Shown here: in pieces, positions 25,645 through 34,948 of the stretch
Layout: every line of letters begins with the position of its first letter
Position numbering within the stretch: the stretch's first letter is position 1
Source of the DNA: Alkalihalobacillus alcalophilus ATCC 27647 = CGMCC 1.3604
Lineage (GTDB): Bacteria; Bacillota; Bacilli; Bacillales; Bacillaceae_D
DNA: 64,000 nt
Direction: 5' to 3'
Assembly (NCBI RefSeq): GCF_000292245.2
Contig: NZ_ALPT02000002.1
Location: forward strand, 1-64,000
Made by a program: the position numbers and the translations under genes
Notes under the pieces: model-generated
Seen by the model: the letters and a program-made list of their open reading frames with translations, nothing else
Databases searched by the model: none
Told to the model about the DNA's origin: nothing

Positions 25645-28600
25645 ATGAAAAAGAAAGCGTTATCAAGAATGATGTGTGGTTTTTTAATTATTCTCTTGGC
25701 ATTCGGACATATTCCCCAAGCTTCCGCAAGTGAACAGACATCTTCTAATGAATCATCTATGTCATTTACTGAAAAAATTATGTCAAAGGATTCTCATAAT
25801 CTCTTACTTGAATTAGAGCTTCAAGGCAAGCTTGCTTTAGCCGATAATTATGAAGTGTTTTATGTAAAAGATGGACAAACGATTAAAACTTCCTTAGCAG
25901 AGGTACGAGTTGGTGCCGAAAACATTAAAGTCTATTTAAACGATGAAGATCAAATTGAAACGATCCATATATATGGAGAAACACCTATCAAAAACATTCG
26001 GGTCGGCATACATACAACGAACTTTGCTTCATTAGACCACGACTCCTTTATTGCCAAATCAGCAGCTGGTTTGTTAGTTGAAGACAAAATAGCAAATGAA
26101 AGCTTTGAGATCCCAGCTAATCAAAATATCACCATTACACGTAATGGTGCCGAACTTTCAGTCGTCAATTCTGAAGGGACAATTTATTCCGGAGAAAATC
26201 GAATTTATGTATATTCTCTTGATGAAGCCGATAAAATTGACGTCACTTCTCATACGAGAGCATCTGGATATGAACCTAGTTACCGAGGTTTTTTTGAGGT
26301 TACTCCTTCTCAAACAGATGGAAAAGTTAGAGTTTTAAATGAAGTTTATATGGAACATTATTTATATCAAGTCGTTCCGAGTGAAATGCCCGCTAGTTTT
26401 GGTGAAGAAGCTTTAAAAGCTCAAGCGGTTGCCGCAAGAACATATGCCTTAACGAACTTTTTTAGAGCTGATTTTTTAGCCCATGGTTACCAAGTCGTAG
26501 ATAGTGTCATGAGTCAAGTTTATAATAATATTCCAGAAAATGCGACGACATCAGCAGCCGTTAATGCAACTGAAGGGCTTGTCATGATGAATAATGAGGA
26601 ATTAATTGATGCTCTTTTTTATTCTACTTCTAGTGGTTACAGTCAAACCAAACATGAAACATGGTCTGAAGCTGATGGGACATACCCAAGTGCTGAGGTC
26701 CCTTACCTTATGGCTTCAAGTCATATTTATGATGAAGCAACCGAAGAAATTCTTGAATTTGATACAAGCGACGAAGAAGTAATGGACGAGTTTTTTCGAG
26801 ATTTATCCTTACGTGGTTATGGAGATGATTCTTTATTCCACCGTTGGAAAGTTGAACTAACGGCACAAGAACTAACAAACACTTTAAATAAACACTTAAC
26901 AACGAGACAAGTAGCTGACCCCAATTTTGTCTTGACTCTAAATGGTGATGGCCATTTCGTCTCTTTACCTATTCCAGCCGAGGGGATTGGTGAGCTTGTT
27001 GACTTAACAATTGCCAAACGCGGTGAAGGAGGAGCCGTTACAGAACTTATTGTTGAAGGGACAACTGGAACCTATAAGATTATTAAAGAATTAAATATCC
27101 GTTTTTCTATCGGCCTATTAGGTGCTGATATAGGAGGTAGTGATGCCGTTCTTCACCAAGCGACTGGCGGAAGTGAAGATTATCATGCAACACGGACAAA
27201 CTTTACTTTCTTACCCTCCTCCTCTTTTACGTTGCAAATAGATTTTGACGAGGAAAATGAAGAAACCTTAAGCAATATTACTTTCTTTGGTGGTGGTTTT
27301 GGCCACGGTGTTGGGATGAGTCAATATGGTGCTGGTGACCTCGGCCAAAATTTAGGGTGGAGCTATGATGACATTCTTAAACTCTACTATCAAGAGATTG
27401 AATTTTTTGATATTTATCAAATTCCGAACGTAAAACCTCCTGTTGATCCACCTGTAGAAACGACTTTTAACGAAAAAATTATGTCAAAAACACAGTCTTC
27501 GATTGAGCTAGAGTTACAAGGAAATTTACCTGTAGCTTCTAATGTTGACATTATTAGAACGATTGACGATGTATCACAACCCGCTTCTTACAATGATGTA
27601 CGTGTTGGTGCAGATAATGTGACCGTTCATCTAAATGAATTAGGTGAAATCGAAGCCATCGAAATTACGGGTACAACCCCAGTAGAATTTATGCGTGTTG
27701 GAATTATGAATGATAACTTTGCTTCTATTGACCATGATTTCTTTGCTGTTAAATCCATGGGCGGTTTAACCATTGAAGATAAAATAGCAGAAGAAATCAT
27801 TTCAATTGATGCCGATACAGAAGTTGTGATTGCCATTGAGAATGAAGTAACAACGGTAAGTGTAGGCAGTGATGTCATTTACTCTTCTAATAATCGTCTT
27901 TATGTAAATCCTAATGAAGAAAAGATTTCTGTCACTTCTTTTACACGTGCACAAGGAGTACCGTCTTATCGAGGCTTATTCGAAATCACTTCCTCTCCAA
28001 TTGCCGGAAAGCTTCGCGTCATTAATGAAGTCGATTTTGAAGAATATCTTTATCAAGTGTTACCAAGTGAGATGCCTGAATTCTTTGGTTTAAACGCCTT
28101 AAAAGCTCAAGCGGTTGCGGCAAGAACATATGCATTACGAGGATTCTATAGTACCGGTTTCACTTCGAATGGTTATTTTGTTGTAGATAGTGTTTTAAGC
28201 CAGGTTTACAACAATGTAGATGAAAATGAAACCTCAACTCAAGCCGTTAACGAAACAAAAGGTATTGTCATGGTTGATGAAGATGGGAATTTAGTAGATG
28301 CCCGTTATTATTCTACATCGAGTGGTTTTGGTGCTTCTAAACACCAAGTTTGGTCAGAAGCAAATGGCGACTTCCCTAGTTCCGTCACACCTTATCTCAT
28401 TTCTCAAAGTCATACATTTGATCCCGATAACCCAGGACAAATGCTTGATATTGATACATCTGATGAAGAAGTGTTAAATGCGTTTTATAAAGATTTATCC
28501 TATGAGAGTTATGATGGTGAATCATGGTATTTCCGCTGGATGTTCGCTTTATCTCATGAAGAACTAGCGAATACGATTAATGCAAATATTCACGAAAGAT

Positions 28601-29676
28601 ATGCTGCTCAAAGTGACTTTGTCTTAACAGCAGACGAGAACGGAAACTTTGTTTCGAAACCAATCCCTGCTGAAGGCATCGGTGAATTTGTTGATATGCA
28701 TGTGTCTGAACGCGGTGATGGTGGGATTGCAATGTCACTCATAATCGAAGGAACAACTGGTACCTATCAAATTTTAAAGGAGTATAATATTCGTTTTCTT
28801 ATTCGACCACGTGCAGTTGACACTGGTGGAGATGATGTTATCCTTCACCGGGCGAAACAAGGAGAAACCGAATATGGAATGGAACTTTCTAACTTTTCAA
28901 TCATTCCATCTGCGTTCTTTAGCTTAGATTTAGAAGATGGACAAGTTGTCTTTTATGGCGGCGGTTACGGTCATGGAGTTGGAATGAGCCAATTTGGCGC
29001 TTATCAACTCGGAGAAATGAACGGTTGGGAATACTCACGTATCTTAACTTCCTACTACCCTAATATGACACTCATTAATTGGGCTGATCGGACTGAAGTC
29101 GAAGTGCCAGGCGAACCGGGTGAACCGGGCGAACCAGGACAACCAGGTGAACCGGGTGAACCAGGACAACCGGGTGAACCGGGCGAACCAGGACAACCGG
29201 GACAACCAGGTGAACCGGGTGAACCAGGCGAACCAGGTGAACCAGGTGAACCGGGTGAACCAGGACAACCGGGTGAACCGGGCGAACCAGGACAACCGGG
29301 TGAACCGGGACAACCGGGACAACCGGGACAACCGGGACAACCGGGACAACCAGGACAACCGGGACAACCAGGACAACCAGGACAACCGGGACAACCGGGA
29401 CAACCGGGACAACCAGGACAACCGGGACAACCGGGACAACCGGGACAACCGGGACAACCAGGACAACCAGGACAACCAGGACAACCAGGACAACCAGGAC
29501 AACCAGGACAACCGAGCGAACAACCAAGTGGTGGTAACAAAGATGACAAAAGCCAAAAATTACCTGATACGGCTACATCCTATTATAATTGGCTGCTGAT
29601 AGGCTCCCTTCTTTTACTCACAGCAGCAGGATTTTTCCTAATTAACAAACGAAAAACAAAAACAAACAATAGTTAA
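25645..29676 (+). CDS. Sortase-anchored surface protein with two SpoIID/LytB domains and collagen-like stalk
   Basis: 1343 aa. Signal peptide 1-29 (ends ASA). Two homologous halves each carry a SpoIID domain: EHYLYQVVPSEMP then ALKAQAVAARTYAL (about 236-268), closing FGHGVGMSQYGA (about 550); and EEYLYQVLPSEMP (about 798-831), closing YGHGVGMSQFGA (about 1107). Both keep the SpoIID Glu in SEMP. Residues about 1154-1291 are Gly-Glu/Gln-Pro triplets, a collagen-like rod. Then LPDTA, a membrane segment and KRKTK form a cell-wall sorting signal. SpoIID cuts stem-less glycan strands and leaves anhydroMurNAc ends. Its neighbour cluster, with anmK, could recycle these products; this link is inference. 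Confidence 0.9.
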   Translation: MKKKALSRMMCGFLIILLAFGHIPQASASEQTSSNESSMSFTEKIMSKDSHNLLLELELQGKLALADNYEVFYVKDGQTIKTSLAEVRVGAENIKVYLNDEDQIETIHIYGETPIKNIRVGIHTTNFASLDHDSFIAKSAAGLLVEDKIANESFEIPANQNITITRNGAELSVVNSEGTIYSGENRIYVYSLDEADKIDVTSHTRASGYEPSYRGFFEVTPSQTDGKVRVLNEVYMEHYLYQVVPSEMPASFGEEALKAQAVAARTYALTNFFRADFLAHGYQVVDSVMSQVYNNIPENATTSAAVNATEGLVMMNNEELIDALFYSTSSGYSQTKHETWSEADGTYPSAEVPYLMASSHIYDEATEEILEFDTSDEEVMDEFFRDLSLRGYGDDSLFHRWKVELTAQELTNTLNKHLTTRQVADPNFVLTLNGDGHFVSLPIPAEGIGELVDLTIAKRGEGGAVTELIVEGTTGTYKIIKELNIRFSIGLLGADIGGSDAVLHQATGGSEDYHATRTNFTFLPSSSFTLQIDFDEENEETLSNITFFGGGFGHGVGMSQYGAGDLGQNLGWSYDDILKLYYQEIEFFDIYQIPNVKPPVDPPVETTFNEKIMSKTQSSIELELQGNLPVASNVDIIRTIDDVSQPASYNDVRVGADNVTVHLNELGEIEAIEITGTTPVEFMRVGIMNDNFASIDHDFFAVKSMGGLTIEDKIAEEIISIDADTEVVIAIENEVTTVSVGSDVIYSSNNRLYVNPNEEKISVTSFTRAQGVPSYRGLFEITSSPIAGKLRVINEVDFEEYLYQVLPSEMPEFFGLNALKAQAVAARTYALRGFYSTGFTSNGYFVVDSVLSQVYNNVDENETSTQAVNETKGIVMVDEDGNLVDARYYSTSSGFGASKHQVWSEANGDFPSSVTPYLISQSHTFDPDNPGQMLDIDTSDEEVLNAFYKDLSYESYDGESWYFRWMFALSHEELANTINANIHERYAAQSDFVLTADENGNFVSKPIPAEGIGEFVDMHVSERGDGGIAMSLIIEGTTGTYQILKEYNIRFLIRPRAVDTGGDDVILHRAKQGETEYGMELSNFSIIPSAFFSLDLEDGQVVFYGGGYGHGVGMSQFGAYQLGEMNGWEYSRILTSYYPNMTLINWADRTEVEVPGEPGEPGEPGQPGEPGEPGQPGEPGEPGQPGQPGEPGEPGEPGEPGEPGEPGQPGEPGEPGQPGEPGQPGQPGQPGQPGQPGQPGQPGQPGQPGQPGQPGQPGQPGQPGQPGQPGQPGQPGQPGQPGQPGQPGQPSEQPSGGNKDDKSQKLPDTATSYYNWLLIGSLLLLTAAGFFLINKRKTKTNNS
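29104..29520 (+). repeat. Collagen-like triplet-coding repeat DNA
   Basis: Imperfect 9-bp repeats (CCGGGACAA, CCAGGTGAA and variants) coding Pro-Gly-Gln/Glu inside the surface protein. The left part mixes Glu and Gln; the right part is almost pure Pro-Gly-Gln, suggesting recent expansion there. Confidence 0.95.
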
Positions 29677-29703
29677 AAAAGCTGAATTGGAAATGAAAAG
29701 AGG

Positions 29704-29981
29704 CTGAGACAAAACCACTAAAAAAAGAGTTAGATGACTAGAAATGACGGTCATCTAACTTTGTTAATGGAAATTACTTATTTTATATTACAAAAGGAAT
29801 GAGAAGATTTACCCTCTATCTTAGTGGACGAAAACATGCGGAGACTCCCGTGGGATCTAGTGGCAGAGCCGAAATCCACTAGTGAAACTAGTTAGTTCGG
29901 CACCACCCACAGGACGCGGAGCATGATTTTCGGGAACGGTGAGTAGAACGCTTTTCAAATCAGTACAGAGTTTTGTCCCAG
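29704..29981. mobile_element. MITE-like intergenic element with 12-bp terminal inverted repeats
   Basis: Ends CTGAGACAAAAC (29704-29715) and GTTTTGTCCCAG (29970-29981) are inverted repeats with one mismatch. Inside are an 11-bp stem (AGTTAGATGAC/GTCATCTAACT) and a GC-rich core containing GCGGAGACTCCCGTGGGA, similar to the core at about 58780. No ORF. Elements with such ends are widespread in Bacillus genomes, from memory of the group. Confidence 0.65.
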
Positions 29982-29991
29982 TCAGATAGAC

Positions 29992-30029
29992 AAACGGCCT
30001 GTCAGGAGCAATTCTTCACAGGCCGTTTT
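29992..30029. terminator. Bidirectional terminator between surface protein and MFS gene
   Basis: 11-bp perfect stem AAACGGCCTGT/ACAGGCCGTTT, 15-nt loop, T-rich on both sides. Serves the convergent genes ending at 29676 and 30133. Confidence 0.85.
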
Positions 30030-30132
30030 ATATAGTAGATATTCAGGTTTCAACATGCATTGAACTTTTTCTAACCTTCTTAAGCTCATCCAACACATTT
30101 GATACTCCTAGCCTTAAGAAATAACGTTATTC

Positions 30133-31329
30133 TTAATTTGCTTTATACTCTTTCATCGCCTCACTAGTGAAGTCACCTGACACAGCATTTTGTTTTTTAG
30201 CTTTCATCGTTAAAGAAATAATTAACAATGAAACAAGTACTAAAACCCCTCCAACTGTAGCATTCATCTCTACTGTCGCACGTTCAATCACAACTCCACC
30301 GATCATCGAACCAAAAGCAATTCCAAAATGCAAGGCAGAATTGTTTAAACTTTGTTGGATATCCGATGTTTCTGGGGCAGATGCAATCAGATAACTTTGT
30401 ATCGCTGGTGTTATTGCCCAACTTAGCATACTCCAAGCCATCATGACTAGTAAAAATAATGGAAGAACACTTGTCGTGTATGGAATTGTAAAAAGTGATA
30501 GTGCAAATACAATAATGATTCCAATAATGGTTTTTTGAGGGCCGAAACGATCAGATAACATTCCTCCTACTCCCCCACCAATAATCGCAGCAATTCCAAA
30601 AATAAGATACATCAAGCTAATCCAGGTTCCATCAAGTCCCATTGTCATTTGTAAAAAAGGTGTTAAGTAAGCATACAGTGTTAGATGCCCAGCTAGAAAT
30701 AAAAATGAAGTTAACTGAATCAATAACAGTTTGCCATTTTTTAAGGTCTTCAACTGTTCTTTTAATGAAATACTTGGTTTCGGATTCATCCGCTCCATAA
30801 AAAAGTAAATACCAATAAAAGATATTGCTGTTAAAATCGTAATCATCAGAAAAGGTGCACGCCACCCAAAAGCATTACCTAGCATTAGCCCTATTGGTAC
30901 ACCAAGCACTAATGAAGCACTTATTCCCATAAACACAATCCCAATCGCACGTGCCCTGTACTGTTTTAAAACAATATTGGATGCAATCGTTACACATAAA
31001 GCAATTAGCAACGAACCACTCATCGCTGAAATAATCCGAGCAATCATCAGCATAAAATAACCCGTACTAAAAATAGCTAATAAATTTGCTAAAAAGAATA
31101 TCAATAAAGAAATTAACGTTAACTTCTTTCGTTCAACTTTTGCTGTAGCCGTTAATAAAATCGGTCCAAAAATAGCAAATACTAAAGAAAATATGGAGAT
31201 CAGCATCCCAACTTTCCCTAAAGAAACCTCCAAATCAACAGCGACTAAATCAAGGATTCCTCCAAGAATCAATTCAACTAATCCAACCACAAACGAAACA
31301 ATCGTTAATAAATATACTCGTTTATCCAT
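30133..31329 (-). CDS. MFS transporter (DHA1/AraJ-like)
   Basis: 398 aa, 12 predicted membrane segments, with the MFS motif GGMLSDRFGPQKT between the halves and an early motif-A-like region around segments 2-3. Such proteins are proton-driven exporters of drugs or sugars; the substrate cannot be read. It is divergent from the TrmB-like regulator at 31452, with a shared upstream region carrying a short dyad, which suggests direct control by that regulator. Confidence 0.88.
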   Translation of the reverse strand: MDKRVYLLTIVSFVVGLVELILGGILDLVAVDLEVSLGKVGMLISIFSLVFAIFGPILLTATAKVERKKLTLISLLIFFLANLLAIFSTGYFMLMIARIISAMSGSLLIALCVTIASNIVLKQYRARAIGIVFMGISASLVLGVPIGLMLGNAFGWRAPFLMITILTAISFIGIYFFMERMNPKPSISLKEQLKTLKNGKLLLIQLTSFLFLAGHLTLYAYLTPFLQMTMGLDGTWISLMYLIFGIAAIIGGGVGGMLSDRFGPQKTIIGIIIVFALSLFTIPYTTSVLPLFLLVMMAWSMLSWAITPAIQSYLIASAPETSDIQQSLNNSALHFGIAFGSMIGGVVIERATVEMNATVGGVLVLVSLLIISLTMKAKKQNAVSGDFTSEAMKEYKAN

Positions 31330-31347
31330 TTAAACACCTCTTTTTAA

Positions 31348-31367
31348 GTTACCACTAGAAGGGTAAC
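31348..31367. promoter_or_regulatory. Candidate operator between MFS and TrmB-like genes
   Basis: Inverted repeat GTTACC-N8-GGTAAC in the 122-base divergent intergenic region, about 20 bases upstream of the MFS start codon. Confidence 0.45.
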
Positions 31368-31451
31368 ATATATTTTATAGGTAAACAAGTAGAAATTCAC
31401 AAGGGTATAGTCTATGCTATGAGTAAAGTTATCCATAAAAGGAGGATTAAG

Positions 31452-32210
31452 ATGCTACAGCAATTTGGTTTTACCCAATATGAAAGTCAAGTTTATTCGT
31501 CTCTTATTACTATTAATCAAGCACTCGATCCGACTGCCATCGTTAAACGCTCCGGGGTTCCCCGTTCAAAAGTATATGAAGTTCTCCATCGATTATCTGA
31601 AAAAGGCATTATATTAGAGACCACCGTTGAAAAAAAACGTCTCTACATAGCTTTGCCACTAGATGCATTAATCGAAAAATTAAAATCGGATTTTGAATTA
31701 AATATTGAAGAACTTCAAAAAATCAATGTGGAAGAAATGGAAGCCGATGATCGAGTGTGGAGTTTAAAAGAAAATCATTCGATACAATCATTAATGAAGG
31801 AATTATCGGAAGCAGCTAAACAGACGATTTTTATTTCTGCATGGGCGGACGATTTAAATACATACTTACCAGTGTTAGAAAGAAGATATGAAGAAGGCTT
31901 AGATGTCATTATTCATGTGATCGGAGAAGTTGAAACGAGTATACCAACTGTCTCCACCCTTATCCCTGACCAAAGTCATAGCACACTCGAACGCAGTCGA
32001 ATTATTATTGTTGACGACCAAGAAATGATGTTTGCTGGTATTGAAGATTCAAATTGGCAAGCGATTCGAACTCAATCGCCTCCACTAGTGAAATTCTTTA
32101 CTGAATTCTTCTACCATGATGTTGCGTTAACTAAAATCACCCAACGCTATAAAGAAACCGTCATGGCTGATGAAGAAATTAAAGAAGTGTTAATGAAGCT
32201 CAGATACTAA
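31452..32210 (+). CDS. TrmB-family sugar-sensing transcriptional regulator
   Basis: 252 aa. N-terminal winged helix (FGFTQYESQVYSSLI, then IVKRSGVPRSKVYEVLHRLSEKGII), followed by the TrmB middle/PLD-like domain (TIFISAWADDLNTYLPVL, RSRIIIVDDQEMMFAG). Start moved to the ATG at 31452, preceded by AAAGGAGG; an upstream in-frame start at 31419 has no such site. It is divergently transcribed from an MFS transporter that it probably controls. Many TrmB proteins bind sugars; the ligand here is unknown. Confidence 0.87.
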   Translation: MLQQFGFTQYESQVYSSLITINQALDPTAIVKRSGVPRSKVYEVLHRLSEKGIILETTVEKKRLYIALPLDALIEKLKSDFELNIEELQKINVEEMEADDRVWSLKENHSIQSLMKELSEAAKQTIFISAWADDLNTYLPVLERRYEEGLDVIIHVIGEVETSIPTVSTLIPDQSHSTLERSRIIIVDDQEMMFAGIEDSNWQAIRTQSPPLVKFFTEFFYHDVALTKITQRYKETVMADEEIKEVLMKLRY

Positions 32211-32221
32211 CTCGTTCAAGC

Positions 32222-32267
32222 AAAAAAGTCTCCGTAAAATCATGTTAGATTTTACGGAGACTTTTTT
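32222..32267 (+). terminator. Strong terminator after the TrmB-like gene
   Basis: 20-bp perfect inverted repeat (AAGTCTCCGTAAAATC core) with a 6-nt loop, A-tract before and T-tract after, so it can work for both strands. Confidence 0.93.
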
Positions 32268-32328
32268 GAAACTATCGGAGAGTAACAATTTTTTCGCTCC
32301 CTCCTCCAACTGTAACATCGTATTTTAT

Positions 32329-32946
32329 TTATTTTTTAAATATGCCAAATGGCTTTCCATTTGGTAAAACGACTTTTCCAAAGTGGGTATTTAACACGAT
32401 TGCAGCTGCACCATAAAAAGATAAAAGAGCGATCGCTAATTCTGAGATAGCCGCTAACATTGACGTAAATTCATACATAATACCGAAAGTACTTAATGAC
32501 AAACCGATAAATAAGAAATCAATACAAACAAAAATATAGAATAAGACCTTATTTGTTTCTAACGCTCCGACTGTCATAAATAAACTAAAAATTAAATATC
32601 CAATAAAAGCAACACCTAGTTGTCTTGAGTCGGCATATGCTAATAATGTTTCTCCAAAAACGCCCATTTGGATTAACCATGTCGTCCCTACTCCAAACCA
32701 AAATAAACCAAAAGCTCCAAAAGCAGTCGTTCCAAAAATATTATTATGCTTTGCGTCAAGCATCGCCGCAATTAATTGTGCAATTCCTCCTAAGAAAAAC
32801 GCCCACGGCAGGATAAGTGACAAGCCATCCGTTAACCCTAATTTTTGTGATGAGGCAACCAACGTTACCATAGCTAGTCCAAACAAACCTAAAGCAGACG
32901 GATCGGCCGTTGTAATTTTAACCTCTGTATGATTCTGAGATCCCAT
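32329..32946 (-). CDS. Acetate/succinate uptake transporter, GPR1/FUN34/YaaH (SatP) family
   Basis: 205 aa, six predicted membrane segments, with the family's N-terminal signature (ADPSALGLFGLAMVTLV) and the LPWAFFLGGIAQLIAA segment. It transports acetate and similar short acids through the membrane. Start set at 32946, with AAAGGGG 8 bases upstream, not at the longer in-frame start 33012. Stands alone, convergent with the TrmB-like gene. Confidence 0.88.
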   Translation of the reverse strand: MGSQNHTEVKITTADPSALGLFGLAMVTLVASSQKLGLTDGLSLILPWAFFLGGIAQLIAAMLDAKHNNIFGTTAFGAFGLFWFGVGTTWLIQMGVFGETLLAYADSRQLGVAFIGYLIFSLFMTVGALETNKVLFYIFVCIDFLFIGLSLSTFGIMYEFTSMLAAISELAIALLSFYGAAAIVLNTHFGKVVLPNGKPFGIFKK

Positions 32947-33127
32947 TTTTTTAACCCCTTTATAATAAATATATAATTTCTTACCTATATAAACATTGAT
33001 ACGGTTAATCACATCTAAAAATAACCTTTTTTATCATACATGAAGTTTGTTGCTTTGTGTCGAATAAATTGCCCTTTTCATTAAGTCTTTTTAATGGAAA
33101 TGTTTTGTCATAACAGAATAATTAGAA

Positions 33128-33141
33128 TCTAAACGCTCTCA
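33128..33141 (+). promoter_or_regulatory. Candidate CcpA site (cre) upstream of fruRKA
   Basis: TCTAAACGCTCTCA matches the TGNAANCGNTNNCA consensus at all but one fixed position. It lies about 55 bases upstream of the promoter, a position that fits activation or roadblock poorly, so the role is open. Confidence 0.45.
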
Positions 33142-33169
33142 AAAATAAGTAAAGCGATTTCATGAACAT

Positions 33170-33211
33170 TGAATGAAAATGATTGATTATGAATGATTTT
33201 GACTGTATTAT
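33170..33211 (+). promoter_or_regulatory. fru promoter with overlapping direct-repeat operator
   Basis: Promoter -35 TTGATT (33183-33188), 17 bp, -10 TATTAT (33206-33211). Direct repeats TGAATGAAAATGA (33170-33182) and TGAATGATTTTGA (33190-33202) sit exactly 20 bp apart over the -35, as expected for a DeoR-type FruR operator. Confidence 0.6.
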
Positions 33212-33242
33212 AAAATTATAAAGGCAGAAGAGGTGAATACTC

Positions 33243-34007
33243 ATGTTGACATTAGAGAGAAAAGAACGAATTCTTGCCCTTCTTAAAAGACATGAAGTTG
33301 TTAAAATTCAAGAGATCATCGCTGATACGGGAGCTTCTGAATCAACGATACGCCGTGATTTAACCGAACTTGAACAAGAGAAGAAACTTAAACGGATACA
33401 TGGTGGTGCAACATTACCTTCAAACAAAAGAGATGAACCGACAATGGCTCAAAAATCACTCAAAAACCGTCACGAAAAGGTTGAAATCGCCAAAAAAGCA
33501 GCCACTTTTGTTCAAGACGGAGATTGTATTTTTTTAGATGCCGGGAGTACAACCTTTGAGATGATTCCTTTTTTAAAAGGCAAAAACATTGAAGTCGTCA
33601 CAAATGGGCTAACAAATATAACAGCCTTGCTTGATGCTGATATTCATACTCATGTACTCGGTGGTTATGTCAAAAAAGGGACTCATGCATTTGTTGGTCG
33701 AAGTGCAATTGAAACGATGGAGATGTTCCGTTTTGACCATGTATTTTTAGGAACTAATGGCATTACAGCAGCTGATGGTTGTACAACCCCCGATCCTGAG
33801 GAAGCTTTTATTAAATCACATGCGATTAAGTGCGGTCGCCAAGCTTTTGTGCTAGCTGATCATACAAAATTTGGAGATGTTACTTTTTCAAAGATTACCG
33901 ATTTAAATAAAGTTATCCTTATTACAAGCCAATACATGCAAGAGCAAAACTTTCTACTTCACGACCAAATAACAGCTTTGACCAAACTAGAGGTGGTAAA
34001 CATATGA
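33243..34007 (+). CDS. fruR: Fructose operon repressor FruR, DeoR family
   Basis: 254 aa. N-terminal DeoR helix-turn-helix (RKERILALLKRHEVVKIQEI, STIRRDLTELEQEKKLKRIHGGA) and C-terminal sugar-phosphate sensor (FLDAGSTTFEMIPFL, VFLGTNGITAADGCTTPD). Represses fruRKA until fructose-1-phosphate binds. Overlaps fruK by 4 bases, so the three genes form one operon from the promoter at 33183-33211. Confidence 0.93.
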   Translation: MLTLERKERILALLKRHEVVKIQEIIADTGASESTIRRDLTELEQEKKLKRIHGGATLPSNKRDEPTMAQKSLKNRHEKVEIAKKAATFVQDGDCIFLDAGSTTFEMIPFLKGKNIEVVTNGLTNITALLDADIHTHVLGGYVKKGTHAFVGRSAIETMEMFRFDHVFLGTNGITAADGCTTPDPEEAFIKSHAIKCGRQAFVLADHTKFGDVTFSKITDLNKVILITSQYMQEQNFLLHDQITALTKLEVVNI

Positions 34008-34921
34008 TTTATACAGTAACACTCAATCCTGCACTCGATTATTTCGTTTCCGTTGAGTCATTTAAAACAAGCGAAGTGAATCGTTCTAAGGCTGACCATA
34101 AAGCCCCAGGTGGAAAAGGAATTAATGTCTCACGTGTTTTAAAACATATGGGTCAGCCAAGCGTAGCCCTTGGTTTTATTGGTGGCTTTACAGGTGAATA
34201 TATTAAATCCACCGTCCAGCAAGAAGAGATTCAAACCGACTTTATTCAAGTCGAAGGGGACACTCGAATAAACGTCAAAATAAAAAGTGACGTTGAATCT
34301 GAACTAAATGGTGTCTCACCCAATATCTCTTCCGATAACGTTAGAGATTTAGAGAAAAAATTTGAAAAAATGGTTCATGGGGACACCGTGATCCTTTCAG
34401 GAAGTGTTCCAAATTCACTCCCTCCTACTGTCTATCAACATTGGACAAGTTTGTTGAAAAAGCGAGGGGTTGAAGTATTTATAGATACGAGTGGACAACC
34501 ATTAGTAGAAGCGATTCAGGCAAAACCGACTTTTATTAAACCAAATCACCACGAACTATCAGAACTTGTTGGTGACTCTATTCAAACCTTTGAGCATGCC
34601 GTACCTCATGTTCAATCATTAATTGATTCAGGTATTGATTACGTCCTATTGACTTTTGCTGGGGACGGAGCATTATTGGCGACAAAAGAACAAATTCTAA
34701 CCGCTAATACCCCTAATGGCATCGTCAAAAATTCAATTGGTGCTGGTGATTCAACGGTTGCAGGTTTTGTAAGTGCCCAGAAAGAAGGAATGGAACTTGC
34801 GGATGCCTTTCGATTTGCGATTGCAACAGGGAGTGCGACTGCCTTCTCAACTGGCTTAGCTACACGCTCAAAAGTCGAGTCTTTGCTAGCTGACATTCAA
34901 ATTACAGCTTATAAACAATAA
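34004..34921 (+). CDS. fruK: 1-phosphofructokinase FruK
   Basis: 305 aa, PfkB/ribokinase family. TVTLNPALDYFVSVE at the N-terminus, substrate motif KAPGGKGINVSRVLK, and the C-terminal catalytic GAGDSTVAGF, whose Asp is the base. It phosphorylates fructose-1-phosphate, the product of FruA, to fructose-1,6-bisphosphate. Coupled to fruR by a 4-base overlap; fruA starts 27 bases after its stop. Confidence 0.95.
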   Translation: MIYTVTLNPALDYFVSVESFKTSEVNRSKADHKAPGGKGINVSRVLKHMGQPSVALGFIGGFTGEYIKSTVQQEEIQTDFIQVEGDTRINVKIKSDVESELNGVSPNISSDNVRDLEKKFEKMVHGDTVILSGSVPNSLPPTVYQHWTSLLKKRGVEVFIDTSGQPLVEAIQAKPTFIKPNHHELSELVGDSIQTFEHAVPHVQSLIDSGIDYVLLTFAGDGALLATKEQILTANTPNGIVKNSIGAGDSTVAGFVSAQKEGMELADAFRFAIATGSATAFSTGLATRSKVESLLADIQITAYKQ

Positions 34922-34948
34922 ATAGCTAAAACGAAAGGGGAAAAAGAA

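Noticed and set aside
29044..29599. Long antisense and out-of-frame ORFs (Cys-Pro-Gly, Leu-Ser and Val-Val-Pro repeats)
   Set aside because: Shadows of the collagen-like coding repeat.
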